Positions 1-10,725 of a stretch of DNA of 62,195 nt are shown piece by piece. The stretch is taken from NCBI GenBank assembly GCA_002257045.1, contig NCHD01000009.1, forward strand, positions 1 to 62,195, written 5' to 3'. Source of the DNA: Hydrogenophilales bacterium 16-61-112 (GTDB lineage: Bacteria; Pseudomonadota; Gammaproteobacteria; Burkholderiales; Thiobacillaceae). The notes beneath the pieces are model-generated. The model was not told the DNA's origin. It searched no databases and saw nothing but the letters and a program-made list of their open reading frames with translations. A program made the position numbers and the translations under genes. Each line of letters begins with the position of its first letter. Within the stretch, counting starts at the first letter, position 1.

Positions 1-37
1 TGATGTACTCACCGGAGGAAGCGTATTCCGTAGCCAT
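1..37 (-). CDS. atpB: ATP synthase F0 subunit a, N-terminal fragment (gene runs off the window)
   Basis: The complement of the first 37 bases reads MATEYASSGEYI, which resembles the start of betaproteobacterial F0 subunit a (often M..E..SSEYI). Subunit a is the membrane proton-channel subunit of ATP synthase. Only 12 codons are visible, so the call leans on position: atpI lies immediately upstream on the same strand, as in normal atp operons (atpI-atpB-atpE-...). The start is ATG at 35-37 (complement). About 100 bp separate it from the atpI stop, and that gap holds a strong hairpin. Confidence 0.75.
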   Translation of the reverse strand, partial: MATEYASSGEYI

Positions 38-59
38 GATGATCTAGTTCAATTAAGTG

Positions 60-98
60 GGTTTTGAATGCGCACATGACCGGTGCGCATTCAAAACC
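60..98. repeat. 16-bp perfect inverted repeat between atpI and atpB
   Basis: Bases 60-75 and 83-98 are perfect reverse complements (GGTTTTGAATGCGCAC and its complement) around a 7-nt loop. In the atp transcript this forms a strong hairpin about 20 nt upstream of the atpB start. No T-run follows on the - strand, so it is not a classic terminator. An attenuation, mRNA-processing or stability role is possible but is inference. Confidence 0.75.
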
Positions 99-137
99 TC
101 CCTCGCCCAACATAAAAACCTTAGTAACAACGATGCG

Positions 138-509
138 TCACTTGCGGCCCGGCGCTGCGGCCAGCCAGCCCAGCTGCGCGGCCAGCATGCCCAGCAACAG
201 CGGCAGTGGCGCCAGCTTGAAGCCTGCCAAACCCAGCCCGAGCAAGCCGACCAGTACCAGCAAACGCTCAATGCCGGTGCGGATAAAGTGCTTGAACAGC
301 CGGTGCTGATCCCATTCGGGATGCCTCATCGCCTGCCGCTCTCGCCACACCAGCACGCCACTGACTGCCAGCGCAACCAGTCCGCCGAACAGCGCCGCCA
401 GCGCCGTGCCGAACCCGGCAGACAGGCCGCCAATCAGCGCCGCGATTGGCGCGATTACCGCTTGCGCCAAGGCCACGCGCTGGGTGACCGATTGAATGCC
501 GAAGAACAT
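138..509 (-). CDS. atpI: ATP synthase subunit I family protein
   Basis: This 123-residue, very hydrophobic protein has the four-helix layout of the AtpI/UncI family: two helices near residues 12-55, a short basic loop (WRERQAMRHPEWDQHRLFKH) and two more helices at about 78-118. AtpI is thought to help assemble the c-ring of the F0 membrane sector. It is not needed for catalysis and its sequence is poorly conserved, so the call rests on size, topology and position directly upstream of atpB on the same strand. The start is ATG at 507-509 (complement). The 116 bp upstream should hold the atp promoter. The family is fairly secure; exact function is by analogy. Confidence 0.8.
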   Translation of the reverse strand: MFFGIQSVTQRVALAQAVIAPIAALIGGLSAGFGTALAALFGGLVALAVSGVLVWRERQAMRHPEWDQHRLFKHFIRTGIERLLVLVGLLGLGLAGFKLAPLPLLLGMLAAQLGWLAAAPGRK

Positions 510-625
510 TAGCCGGCGATGATACTTGAATTAGTGGGGTCTATGCAATCATCAAGTGGTCTGATGAGGAACTCGGCTGTGGGCGCGCTGTCTGCGGGCC
601 TTCCGGACATGCCCCGCTGTTGCGA

Positions 626-1966
626 CTAGGGCTTATCGTCATCCTCGGCGAGCAGGTCGCTGCCCAGATCCTGCCATGTCAGACTTCCCAACGCCGCGTG
701 CTGGCACGCTTCGAGACGGCGCTCCAGTGAATTCAACGCTGGCTCATCCGCAAGGTCGTGCGAATGCAGCTGCTGCTGCTCACCTTGCAGTCGCAGCACC
801 ACGAGCAGGCGCGCGAGCGGCACGCTGGCAGGTTCGATCGCCGGCAGCCAACGCGGCAGCGGATCGTCGGTGCGGGCGAGCAGTTGCTGGTCCAGGAACG
901 GGGCAAGCACCTCTTCCAGCACGGGTTCGGGCAAACGCAAGCCCTGCGCCAGCTCGTGCGGCGTCAGTCCAGGCACCCCCTCGGCGTGCGCACGCGCGAG
1001 GCGGCCGAGGGTCGCCAGCGCAATTCGCTCGCGCTGCCGCGGACTGAATGCGGCGCCGGCGTCGTGGCCCGGGCTGTAGCCGGGATTCTGCATATAAAAA
1101 GCAACGCATGCGCCAAACAGCACGATGAGCCAGATAACATAGATCCACAGCATGAACACGATCACGATGGCGAAGCCGGAATACACCGCCACGTAACTGG
1201 ATGCGCCCGCAACAAATTGCGCAAACAACAAGCCGGACAGCTGCCACAGCAAGGCCGCAATGATCGCGCCGGTGATCGCGGGAAGCTTGCGTACGCGCGT
1301 GTTGGGGACCAGGGAATAAATAAAGCTGAACACGGCGATGAGTATCACCAGCGGCAGCATGCGTTGCAGTATCCGCAGGGCATCGGCCAGCACACCCCGC
1401 ACGCCAAGCCAGCTGAAAATGACGTCATCAAATACCGACGCTCCAATGCTGATGACGGCAAACAGCAACACCGGCGCGGTGAAGATGACCGACAGGTAGT
1501 TGCTGAAGCGTTGCGCAAAGGTGCGTTCGCGCCGCACCCGCCACACTTCGTTGAAGCCGTGCTCAACTTTTTGCACCAGCGATACGGCAGTGTAGAGCAG
1601 CATCGCTACGCCCACTACCCCGAGCACGCCGACCTTGATGTTGTCAACAAAACCGGTGATCTGGTCGACCATCATCACCCGCTCATCGCCGAGCGGGGCC
1701 AGCAAACCGAGCAGCGCAGGTCGCGCGGCGTTATGCACGCCAAACGCCTTGAGCACCGAAAAGCTCACGGCAAGCAAGGGCACAAGGGACAGCAGCGTGG
1801 TGTACACCAGGCTCATCGCACGCAGGTTCAGACGTTCGCCGGCAATGTCGCGCATCGCCAGCACCAGCGCGCGGAGCAGTACCAGGGGCCATGCCTGCCA
1901 GGCTGGCAAGGTATTGTGGCCCACGCGCCACAAGCGCGAGTGCAACAGGTCCATGCGTTTTTTCAT
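626..1966 (-). CDS. YihY/BrkB family inner-membrane protein
   Basis: A 446-residue protein of the YihY (UPF0761/BrkB) family, once mislabelled ribonuclease BN. About six hydrophobic helices lie between residues 50 and 300, with the typical stretch LRAMSLVYTTLLSLVPLLAV near residue 48 and the VEHGFNEVWRV element near 135. The C-terminal 140 residues are cytoplasmic and resemble a winged-helix fold. The family's molecular role is not established; membrane transport and envelope functions have been proposed. The gene stands alone between the reductase upstream and atpI downstream on the same strand, with a 46-bp gap to the reductase. The family call is secure and no function can be stated. Confidence 0.88.
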   Translation of the reverse strand: MKKRMDLLHSRLWRVGHNTLPAWQAWPLVLLRALVLAMRDIAGERLNLRAMSLVYTTLLSLVPLLAVSFSVLKAFGVHNAARPALLGLLAPLGDERVMMVDQITGFVDNIKVGVLGVVGVAMLLYTAVSLVQKVEHGFNEVWRVRRERTFAQRFSNYLSVIFTAPVLLFAVISIGASVFDDVIFSWLGVRGVLADALRILQRMLPLVILIAVFSFIYSLVPNTRVRKLPAITGAIIAALLWQLSGLLFAQFVAGASSYVAVYSGFAIVIVFMLWIYVIWLIVLFGACVAFYMQNPGYSPGHDAGAAFSPRQRERIALATLGRLARAHAEGVPGLTPHELAQGLRLPEPVLEEVLAPFLDQQLLARTDDPLPRWLPAIEPASVPLARLLVVLRLQGEQQQLHSHDLADEPALNSLERRLEACQHAALGSLTWQDLGSDLLAEDDDKP

Positions 1967-2012
1967 CTGTCCAGGCCTGTGCGGGTGAGCGGGGCGGCGC
2001 TGCGCTGCGGTC

Positions 2013-2975
2013 TCACATCACCTCCTCGTGCCACCCCAGGATCGACAGGTTTCTGCCAAGCGCTGCCTCGCGCAGGCTGGCCAGAAAACCTGCCGGACCG
2101 GCTGCATAGATGTCGCTGTGAGACAGATCCGGGTGCGCCGCCAGCACCTGTTCGACCAACTGCGCCGGATCGGCCCGGCCATCCAGCAGCGTGTATTCAA
2201 AATCGTCCAGCGCATCGGCCAGCGAGCGCACATAGTTTTCCTGATAGTGCGCAAGCGTGTCGGCCAGCCAGTAGAGATGCATGCTTTCAGCGACCTCCAG
2301 CGACATGGCATGCTGGATCAGGCTTTTGATCGGGGCAAAGCCGTCATCCCAGGCGACGAAAAGAATGGGGCGCCGCGAATCGAGCTGGATGACGAAGCCG
2401 CCATCGGGTCCGGTCAGCTGCACGACGGATTCCTTTGCGAGGCCGGCAAACACCTGTTGTGAAAAGGGCTGCGAATCGCGCCGGATATGCAGTTCGATAT
2501 GCCGGTCTTCGCAGGGACAGCTGGCGATGTAGTACTCGCCCGCCACACCGCCGACTTCGAGCAGGACCGACTGACCGGCCAGAAAACGCAAGCGCTGGCT
2601 GCGTGGCGTCATTAGGTGCAGGGCCCGTACCTGCTCATTGATCGGCTCGACGGCTTTCACCCGGGTGGCGATGGTTTGCCGCGGAATGTCGTCGGCACCG
2701 GCGATGCCGGCCTGGATCACGACTTCGTCCATGGCGGAATAGGCGCACATCAACACGGCGCCCTTGTTCTTGTCCGCTTCCTTGATCAGATAGTCGTGCG
2801 GGCGGACCTTGACCACCGTACCCGAGAGCACGCGTGCCAGACACTCCCCGCAGTTTCCGCTGCTGCAGCCGTAACTGAGCGGAATGCCGGCGCGCAGGGC
2901 GGCTTCCAGAAGTGTGTCGTTTTCTTCAGCCGAGAAGGTGTGACCGGACGGCATCACGGTTATATGCGCTGTCAT
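2013..2975 (-). CDS. 2Fe-2S ferredoxin-type flavin reductase (AscD/phenol hydroxylase reductase-like)
   Basis: This 320-residue protein has a plant-type [2Fe-2S] domain at about residues 1-95, with cysteines in the pattern CSSGNCGEC near 36-44 and a fourth in VLMCAYS near 76. A ferredoxin-NADP+ reductase-like FAD-binding barrel (about 100-200) and an NAD(P)-binding domain (about 205-320) follow. Proteins of this build pass electrons from NAD(P)H through FAD and the cluster to an oxygenase, dehydratase or other acceptor. No partner oxygenase is adjacent, so the acceptor is unknown. It is probably an orphan housekeeping reductase of the kind often annotated CDP-6-deoxy-glucoseen reductase. It sits 30 bp beyond the parB stop on the same strand. 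Length is normal for the family. Confidence 0.85.
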   Translation of the reverse strand: MTAHITVMPSGHTFSAEENDTLLEAALRAGIPLSYGCSSGNCGECLARVLSGTVVKVRPHDYLIKEADKNKGAVLMCAYSAMDEVVIQAGIAGADDIPRQTIATRVKAVEPINEQVRALHLMTPRSQRLRFLAGQSVLLEVGGVAGEYYIASCPCEDRHIELHIRRDSQPFSQQVFAGLAKESVVQLTGPDGGFVIQLDSRRPILFVAWDDGFAPIKSLIQHAMSLEVAESMHLYWLADTLAHYQENYVRSLADALDDFEYTLLDGRADPAQLVEQVLAAHPDLSHSDIYAAGPAGFLASLREAALGRNLSILGWHEEVM

Positions 2976-3005
2976 CGTGATGCCTCCGAATTCCGCACAA
3001 CGCCG

Positions 3006-3863
3006 TTACAGCGCGATGCCCAGTCTATCCAGCAAGCCCTGCAATTCGGCATGACTCGCAAAACTGAGGGTGAGGCGGCCTTTGCCCTGCCGGGTGGTTT
3101 GCACGCGCGCCGTCATGCCCAGCGCATCGGACAGGCTTTCCTCCAGTCGCAGCAGGTCGCGCGAAACAGCCGACGCGGCGGGAGCCGGCGCAACAGCGGG
3201 CTCTTTCAGTTTCGCCACGCGGCGCTCGACCTCGCGCACCGAGAGGCCGCGTGTTTCGACCTCGTGCGCCAGTTCGCGCTGCGTGCTTGCCGACAAGGGC
3301 AGCAACGCGCGGGCGTGGCCCATTTCGATCAGTCCGGCGGTGAGCATGTCCTGCACCGGGCGCGACAGATTCAGCAGCCGCAGCAGGTTGGACACCGCCG
3401 CGCGCGACTTGCCCACCGCCTGTGCCACTGATTCGTGGGTCATGCCGAATTCGTGGATGAGGCGCTGCAGGCCTTGCGCTTCATCGATGGCATTGAGGTC
3501 TTCGCGCTGGATGTTTTCGATCAGGCCCATCGCCGCCACCGCGTCGTCGGCCACTTCGCGCAGCAACACCGGCACCTCGTTCAGCCCGGCCAGCCGCGCC
3601 GCGCGCCAGCGCCGCTCCCCGGCGATGATCTCGAACCCATCCGCGACTTCGCGCGCCAGGATCGGCTGCATCAAGCCCTGCGCGCGAATCGAGTCGGCCA
3701 GTTCCTGCAGCGATTCGCTGTCCATCTGGGTGCGCGGCTGATACTTACCGGGCGCGAGTTGCGACACGTTCATCATGCGCAGTTCGCCCTGCGGCGGCGC
3801 GGTATTGTTCTCGCCGCCGAGCAGCGCATCAAGTCCGCGTCCCAATCCCTTGAGTCTAGCCAT
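3006..3863 (-). CDS. parB: Chromosome-partitioning protein ParB
   Basis: A 285-residue ParB/Spo0J protein. The opening [15 protein letters not shown] is typical. The CTP-binding ParB/Srx domain includes YQPRTQMD, the GERRWRAARLAG motif near 95 and ENIQREDLN near 128. A helix-turn-helix that reads parS follows at about 150-175 (SVAQAVGKSRAAVSNLLRLL), and the C-terminal 60 residues form the dimerisation domain. ParB loads at parS, spreads as a CTP clamp and is moved by ParA. Its start overlaps the end of parA, so the pair is translationally coupled. Three parS-like sites lie 2-6 kb away. The gene looks intact, unlike its partner parA. Confidence 0.95.
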   Translation of the reverse strand: MARLKGLGRGLDALLGGENNTAPPQGELRMMNVSQLAPGKYQPRTQMDSESLQELADSIRAQGLMQPILAREVADGFEIIAGERRWRAARLAGLNEVPVLLREVADDAVAAMGLIENIQREDLNAIDEAQGLQRLIHEFGMTHESVAQAVGKSRAAVSNLLRLLNLSRPVQDMLTAGLIEMGHARALLPLSASTQRELAHEVETRGLSVREVERRVAKLKEPAVAPAPAASAVSRDLLRLEESLSDALGMTARVQTTRQGKGRLTLSFASHAELQGLLDRLGIAL

Positions 3864-4587
3864 GTATTTTCTCCCTTGCTGTCAGACCGGCGCGCCTGAG
3901 CGTTTCTTCGGCCAATTCCATGTAGGCTTTCGCGCCCTTGCACTGGCGGTCGTAGGCCAGCACCGGCAAGCCGTGGCTGGGCGCTTCGGCCAGCCGCACA
4001 TTGCGCGGTATCACAGTGTCGTACACCTTGTCGCCGAAATGCTGCTTGATCTGATCGGATACCTGCTGCGCCAGCGTGCTGCGCGGATCGAACATCACGC
4101 GCAGCAAGCCTTCAATGCGGATATCCGGATTGAGGCGCTGCTTGACCTTCTTGATGGTGGCGACCAGATCGGTCAGCCCTTCCAGCGCGTAGTACTCGCA
4201 CTGCATCGGAATCAGCACCGCCTCGGCCGCCGCAAACGCGTTGACGGTCAGCAAATTCAGCGTCGGCGGGCAATCCATCAGGATGAAATCATAGTCATCG
4301 GCCACCCGCTCCAGCGCCGACTTCAGGCGCATGTCGCGTTGGTCCAGATTCACCAGATCGATTTCCGCCCCCGCCAGCTCGCGGTTGGCCGGAATCACGT
4401 CGAAATGCCCGGGTTGGGAGCGCACCCGCGCCTCGGCGACGCTCACCTGGTTGAGCAGGATCTGGTACACGAGGTCGGCCAGCAGCACGCGCTGCCCGAG
4501 TTCGGCCAGGCTCGCGGCCAGGTTCACCGCTGTCGTCGTCTTGCCGACGCCGCCTTTTTGGTTGGCAATCGCCAGGATACGGCTCAT
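3856..4587 (-). CDS. parA: Chromosome-partitioning ATPase ParA with an internal in-frame deletion
   Basis: The protein starts [10 protein letters not shown] with an intact deviant Walker A motif KGGVGKT at 11-17 and a later Walker B region [18 protein letters not shown]. ParA dimers bind DNA with ATP and drive ParB-parS segregation. It is 243 residues, shorter than the usual 255-265. The shortfall is at one place: after RVLLADL (residue 39) the text jumps straight to VYQILL. The family normally has DLDPQGN and about 13 further residues there. This segment carries the switch-I aspartate and P-Q-G-N residues needed for ATP hydrolysis. Reading frame is kept, so about 19-20 codons appear to be missing near 4470. 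The deletion is either real or an assembly error. It overlaps parB and rsmG by a few bases. Confidence 0.92.
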   Translation of the reverse strand: MSRILAIANQKGGVGKTTTAVNLAASLAELGQRVLLADLVYQILLNQVSVAEARVRSQPGHFDVIPANRELAGAEIDLVNLDQRDMRLKSALERVADDYDFILMDCPPTLNLLTVNAFAAAEAVLIPMQCEYYALEGLTDLVATIKKVKQRLNPDIRIEGLLRVMFDPRSTLAQQVSDQIKQHFGDKVYDTVIPRNVRLAEAPSHGLPVLAYDRQCKGAKAYMELAEETLRRAGLTAREKIHG

Positions 4588-5210
4588 ACGACAGGCTCCA
4601 GAACAATCAAATGACGGCTCGCGTCCAGACCCGGGACGAGCAAGGCGTTGTTAGCGCTTACTTTCACTGCAGGCGGCAGAGCAGCGATCTCTTCATGCGG
4701 TATCAAGCCCTTCATCGCGAGCCAGCGGCCGCCCGGACCGATCAGGTGGTGAGTCAGCGCGACGAACTCCCGGAGGTCGGAAAACGCGCGCGAGGTGATG
4801 ATGTCGAACCCGGTTTCAGGCCGATAGTCCTCGACCCGGCTGGTGACCACGTGCAAATTGGCTAGCCCCAGTTCGGCCTTGGCCTGCAGCAGAAAGGCGG
4901 TTTTTTTGGCGACGCTGTCGATCAGCGTCACCTGAATTTCCGGTCGCGCAATGGCCAGCGGAATGCCGGGCAGACCCCCGCCGCTGCCCACATCCAGCAC
5001 GGCCTCTGACTGAAAAAAAGGCACCGCTGCCAGCGAATCCAGCAGGTGGTGGCTCACCATGCGCCCGGTCTCGCGCACCGCAGTCAGGTTGTAGACCCGG
5101 TTCCACTTGTCGAGCAAGGCCAGATAAGCCAGCAGCCTTTCTTCTGCACCCTGCGGCAACGCCAGGCCGAGCGCCGCGACACCGGCTGCGAGTTGGGTTT
5201 GCAAACTCAT
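4584..5210 (-). CDS. rsmG: 16S rRNA (guanine527-N7)-methyltransferase
   Basis: A 208-residue RsmG (GidB) protein that methylates G527 of 16S rRNA using S-adenosylmethionine; loss of it is known to give low-level streptomycin resistance. The signature [12 protein letters not shown] is at about 36-47, the SAM-binding glycine loop [17 protein letters not shown] at about 71-87, and the late motif [10 protein letters not shown] near 140. Its length is typical. The start overlaps the mnmG stop (ATGAG), and its stop overlaps the parA start, giving the classic mnmG-rsmG-parA-parB operon. Confidence 0.95.
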   Translation of the reverse strand: MSLQTQLAAGVAALGLALPQGAEERLLAYLALLDKWNRVYNLTAVRETGRMVSHHLLDSLAAVPFFQSEAVLDVGSGGGLPGIPLAIARPEIQVTLIDSVAKKTAFLLQAKAELGLANLHVVTSRVEDYRPETGFDIITSRAFSDLREFVALTHHLIGPGGRWLAMKGLIPHEEIAALPPAVKVSANNALLVPGLDASRHLIVLEPVV

Positions 5211-7126
5211 GCGCTTTGCTTCGCCAGTCCGGACGGGGCTGGCACAGGACCAGGCTTGAAGCCGCGCTTGGCATAGACCAGCAGCACCGAGATCGCCGCC
5301 GGGGTAATGCCCTGCAGTCGCGCCGCCTGCCCCAGGGTTTCGGGGCGCGCCTTTTGCAGCCGCTGACGCACTTCCATCGACAGTCCGGTGAGCAGGCCGT
5401 AATCGATATCGTCCGGAAAACGCAGGGACTCCTGATCGCGCTGGCGATCGACCTCATCGTTCTGGCGGTCGATGTAGCCCTGATATTTGGCGGCGATCTC
5501 GACCTGCTCGGCAACGCTTGCATCGTCGACGACCGCCCCGCCGCCGGGCAGGCTGATGACCTGCGCGTAGCTCAGGGTGGGCCGCCGCAGCAGTTCGAAC
5601 AGGCTGTACTCGTGATTGATCGGCTGACCGATCAGGCGGGTCGCGGCTTCGGCAGGCAGCAGGATCGGGTTGACCCAGGTCGCCTTGAGCCGCTCGGTTT
5701 CACGTGAAACAGCGTCGCACTTGCGGCTGAAAGCTTCCCAGCGCGCATCGTCCACCACGCCCAGCGCGCGACCAATCTCGGTCAAGCGCATGTCGGCGTT
5801 GTCCTCGCGCAGCTGCAGCCGGTATTCGGCGCGGCTGGTAAACATGCGGTAAGGCTCGGACACGCCGCGCGTGATCAGGTCGTCGACCAGCACGCCAAGG
5901 TAGGCTTCGTGCCGCCCGGGACTCCAGGCGTCTTTTTCCTGCACCTGCAGCGCCGCATTGACGCCTGCGAGCAAGCCCTGCGCCGCGGCTTCTTCGTAGC
6001 CGGTGGTGCCGTTGATCTGGCCGGCAAAAAACAAACCCTTGATCGACTTGGTTTCAAGCGAGGCCTTGAGGTTGCGCGGGTCGTAGTAATCGTATTCGAT
6101 GGCGTAGCCGGGACGCAGGATGTGTGCGTTTTCCAGCCCGGGAATCGAACGCACGATGGCCAGTTGCACATCGAACGGCAGCGAGGTCGAAATGCCGTTG
6201 GGATAAATCTCGTGCGTGGTCAGGCCTTCGGGCTCGAGAAAGATCTGGTGCGAAGCCTTGTCGGCAAAACGCGTAATCTTGTCCTCGATCGATGGGCAAT
6301 AACGCGGCCCCACCCCTTCGATCACGCCGGTGTACATCGGCGAGCGGTCCAGCCCGCCGCGAATGATCGCGTGCGTCTGCTCGGTGGTGTGCGTAATCCA
6401 GCAAGGGCGCTGCGCCGGATGCAGGGACACGTTGCCCATGAACGAGAACACCGGTTCCGGCCGGTCGCCCGGCTGGACTTGCGTGCGGCTGTAGTCGATG
6501 CTGCGACCATCGATGCGCGGCGGGGTGCCGGTTTTAAGCCGACCCACCGGCAGGCTCAACTCGCGCAAGCGCGCAGCCAGCGAGACCGATGGCGGGTCGC
6601 CCATGCGCCCGGCGGCAAAGTTTTCCAGGCCGACGTGCACCAGACCGGACAGGAACGTTCCCGTGGTCAGCACCACCACGCGGCTGCTGAACACGATGCC
6701 CAACTGCGTCTTGACCCCGGCCACACGGTCGCCTTCAAGCAAAAGATCGTCGACCGCCTGCTGAAACAAGGTGAGATTGGGCTGGTTTTCCAGCCGCTGG
6801 CGGATCGCCGCCTTGTACAGCAGGCGGTCGGCCTGCGCCCGGGTGGCACGCACCGCCGGCCCTTTGGACGAATTAAGGGTGCGGAACTGGATGCCGGATT
6901 CGTCGGTGGCAATCGCCATCGCGCCGCCCAGCGCGTCAACTTCGCGCACCAGATGCCCCTTGCCTATCCCGCCGATCGACGGGTTGCACGACATCGCGCC
7001 CAAGGTTTCGATGTTATGCGACAGCAGCAGGGTTTGCATGCCCATGCGCGCAGCCGCCAGCGCGGCTTCGGTGCCGGCATGGCCACCACCGACCACGATC
7101 ACATCAAAAGCATTCGGGAATTTCAT
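5207..7126 (-). CDS. mnmG: tRNA U34 carboxymethylaminomethyl-modification enzyme, FAD subunit
   Basis: A full-length 639-residue MnmG (GidA). With MnmE it installs the cmnm5 group at wobble U34 of several tRNAs, using FAD, 5,10-methylene-THF and glycine. The N-terminal dinucleotide-binding motif [21 protein letters not shown] is at about 9-29 and [15 protein letters not shown] at about 45-59. The conserved [21 protein letters not shown] is near 365-385, and the C-terminal helical domain that contacts MnmE and tRNA is complete. It heads the rsmG-parA-parB operon. A parS site lies inside the coding sequence (encoding VSRET) and another just upstream of the start. Confidence 0.97.
   Translation of the reverse strand: MKFPNAFDVIVVGGGHAGTEAALAAARMGMQTLLLSHNIETLGAMSCNPSIGGIGKGHLVREVDALGGAMAIATDESGIQFRTLNSSKGPAVRATRAQADRLLYKAAIRQRLENQPNLTLFQQAVDDLLLEGDRVAGVKTQLGIVFSSRVVVLTTGTFLSGLVHVGLENFAAGRMGDPPSVSLAARLRELSLPVGRLKTGTPPRIDGRSIDYSRTQVQPGDRPEPVFSFMGNVSLHPAQRPCWITHTTEQTHAIIRGGLDRSPMYTGVIEGVGPRYCPSIEDKITRFADKASHQIFLEPEGLTTHEIYPNGISTSLPFDVQLAIVRSIPGLENAHILRPGYAIEYDYYDPRNLKASLETKSIKGLFFAGQINGTTGYEEAAAQGLLAGVNAALQVQEKDAWSPGRHEAYLGVLVDDLITRGVSEPYRMFTSRAEYRLQLREDNADMRLTEIGRALGVVDDARWEAFSRKCDAVSRETERLKATWVNPILLPAEAATRLIGQPINHEYSLFELLRRPTLSYAQVISLPGGGAVVDDASVAEQVEIAAKYQGYIDRQNDEVDRQRDQESLRFPDDIDYGLLTGLSMEVRQRLQKARPETLGQAARLQGITPAAISVLLVYAKRGFKPGPVPAPSGLAKQSA
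5696..5711. promoter_or_regulatory. parS centromere site 1 (inside mnmG)
   Basis: The bases GGTTTCACGTGAAACA match the widespread bacterial parS consensus TGTTTCACGTGAAACA at 15 of 16 positions, with a perfect 14-bp core. It lies about 2 kb from parAB and should be a ParB loading site. Within mnmG it encodes Val-Ser-Arg-Glu-Thr. Confidence 0.93.
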
Positions 7127-7153
7127 CGCGACATTTTACCCGTTGCCCGTCAG

Positions 7154-7169
7154 AGTTTCACGTGAAACA
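7154..7169. promoter_or_regulatory. parS centromere site 2 (upstream of mnmG)
   Basis: The sequence AGTTTCACGTGAAACA matches the parS consensus at 15 of 16 positions. It sits in the 60-bp gap between uup and mnmG, 28 bp from the mnmG start, so ParB binding there might also influence mnmG operon transcription (inference). Confidence 0.93.
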
Positions 7170-7186
7170 TCCACGCCTGCCCTGCG

Positions 7187-9076
<1,890 letters not shown>

Positions 9077-9106
9077 GATCTGGCAGTAAAAAGAGCAAGT
9101 GCGGGA

Positions 9107-9817
9107 TTATCCGCGATTGAGCACGGCATGGACGGCGCGCGCGATATTTAATGCGCCCGGGGTATCGCCATGCAGGCAAACCGTGTCGGCTTGCACCCGG
9201 ATGCGGCCTCCGTTCAGCGTGCCGATTGCCCTGCCCTGCGCCAACAACTCGGCCTGGGCGGCAGCGGCGGCCGGTTCCACGATCAGCGCGCCGTTGGTTT
9301 CACGTGAAACCAACTGGCCGTTGGTCTGGTAGCGGCGATCGGCAAAAACCTCGTTCATGACGACCAGCCCGGCGGTCTGTCCGGCGGCGACCAGATGCGA
9401 GCCCGACAATCCGAGCACGATCAACGCCGAGTCGAAGTCCGCTACCGCCTGCGCAATCGCGCGCGCCACCGTAAGATCGCGTGCTGCCACGTTGTACAAC
9501 GCGCCGTGAGGCTTGACGTGCGCCAGCGGGATGCCAAGCCGCGCGGCCTGTTCGGCCAAGCGCTCGGTTTGCTGCGTTACCCAGGCTGCGACTTCGTCAT
9601 TCGATGCCGCCAGCGCGCGGCGGCCGAATTGCGCGCGGTCGGGATAACTCGGATGCGCGCCCACCGCCACGCCATGATCAGCGGCCAGCTGCAAGGCGGC
9701 GCGCATGCTGGCCGCATCGCCGGTGTGTCCGCCGCAGGCAATCGACACCCGGTTGAGGTAGGGCATCAGGCCGGCATCGTCGCAGCCTTCGCCGATGTCG
9801 GCATTCAGTTCGATCAT
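9107..9817 (-). CDS. pxpA: 5-oxoprolinase subunit A (LamB/YcsF family)
   Basis: A 236-residue LamB/YcsF protein beginning MIELNADIGEGCDD, with SIACGGHTGDA near 24, GAHPSYPDR near 53 and HVKPHGALYN near 100; these are the conserved acidic/histidine active-site blocks. PxpA with PxpB and PxpC hydrolyses 5-oxoproline (pyroglutamate) to glutamate with ATP. The start at 9817 overlaps the pxpC stop by 4 bp, completing a pxpB-pxpC-pxpA operon on the - strand. An in-frame ATG further upstream (9922) would add about 35 residues that the family lacks. A parS site lies inside the gene. Confidence 0.94.
   Translation of the reverse strand: MIELNADIGEGCDDAGLMPYLNRVSIACGGHTGDAASMRAALQLAADHGVAVGAHPSYPDRAQFGRRALAASNDEVAAWVTQQTERLAEQAARLGIPLAHVKPHGALYNVAARDLTVARAIAQAVADFDSALIVLGLSGSHLVAAGQTAGLVVMNEVFADRRYQTNGQLVSRETNGALIVEPAAAAAQAELLAQGRAIGTLNGGRIRVQADTVCLHGDTPGALNIARAVHAVLNRG
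9296..9311. promoter_or_regulatory. parS centromere site 3 (inside pxpA)
   Basis: Bases 9297-9310 are a perfect GTTTCACGTGAAAC core; the outer bases differ from consensus on both sides (14 of 16 overall). It encodes Val-Ser-Arg-Glu-Thr in PxpA, the same pentapeptide as the mnmG site. Confidence 0.88.
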
Positions 9818-10725
9818 TCCACCTCCCCTTGTATCCAGGTTTGCCTTGCCAGCGTTTGAGCCGCATCGACGGCAATCGTTTCGAACTGCAGCGTGTCGCC
9901 TGGTTGCAGTTGCGCCAGCCACGGCCAGTCGGCTGCGATCACCCCGGCAATGACCGGATAACCGCCGCTGATCGGGCCGTCCCAGCCCAGGATGATCGGC
10001 TGGCCGTCCGGCGGCACCTGGATGGCGCCCGGCAGCACGCCCTGCGACGGCAATTCAAGCGAGCGATGCGACACGGCTGCGCCCAGCAGGCGCAAGCCGC
10101 GGCGGTCGGATGCGGGGCCGACCCGGTATGGGCTGCCGAAAAAGGCTGCCAGCCCGGCATCATCGAACTGGCCCGCCTGCGGCCCCGCGATGACGCGCAA
10201 AACCCTGCCAGACGAAGGCGCCGGCTGCAACGTGACCTTGCAGACCGCAGCCTCGGCAGCGTTTCCAGTAGGCAGCGCATCGCCGGATTGCAGTCTGCGC
10301 CCCTGCAGCCCGCCGAAACCTGCCGGTAAAAAGGTGCTGCGGCTGCCCATCACCCGCGGGACAGCGATGCCGCCGCGCACCGCCAGCCAGCAGCGGCACC
10401 CCGCCTCCGCCCTGCCCAGCGTCAGGGTTTCGCCTGCCGCCAGAGCCAGCGCGGCATTCCATGGCGCCGCCGCGCCACTGCTGCGGCTGGCTGCAAAGCG
10501 CGCACCGGTCAGGGCCACCATGCCGCCGGCGGGAAAAAACAGCTGTGGGCCGGCCAGCGTGATTTCAAGCCCGGCAGCCTCCTTGTTGTTCCCAACCAGC
10601 TGATTGGCGTATACCAGCGCAGCCGGGTCGGCCGCCCCGCCGACCGGCACGCCCAGCGCCCCGTAGCCGGTTCGTCCCTGATCCATGACCAGATCGCAAA
10701 ACCCCGCGCGCAGGACGTCGATCAT
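9814..10725 (-). CDS. pxpC: 5-oxoprolinase subunit C (biotin-dependent carboxylase-like, KipA)
   Basis: A 303-residue PxpC/KipA protein. It begins MIDVLRAGFCDLVMDQGRTG, the usual N-terminal block, with GVPVGGAAD near 27-35, LAVRGGIAVP near 112 and LPSQGVLPGAIQVPPDGQPI near 230-249. Together with PxpB it forms the ATP-using part of 5-oxoprolinase, which disposes of pyroglutamate formed by spontaneous glutamine cyclisation. The start ATG at 10723-10725 overlaps the stop of pxpB, and its stop overlaps the start of pxpA. The operon order pxpB-pxpC-pxpA is a common arrangement. Length is normal. Confidence 0.94.
   Translation of the reverse strand: MIDVLRAGFCDLVMDQGRTGYGALGVPVGGAADPAALVYANQLVGNNKEAAGLEITLAGPQLFFPAGGMVALTGARFAASRSSGAAAPWNAALALAAGETLTLGRAEAGCRCWLAVRGGIAVPRVMGSRSTFLPAGFGGLQGRRLQSGDALPTGNAAEAAVCKVTLQPAPSSGRVLRVIAGPQAGQFDDAGLAAFFGSPYRVGPASDRRGLRLLGAAVSHRSLELPSQGVLPGAIQVPPDGQPIILGWDGPISGGYPVIAGVIAADWPWLAQLQPGDTLQFETIAVDAAQTLARQTWIQGEVE

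Noticed and set aside
758-2329. A 523-codon open frame on the + strand opposite the YihY and reductase genes
   Set aside because: It is the antisense shadow of two well-recognised - strand genes, with His/Gln/Arg-rich composition and no domain.
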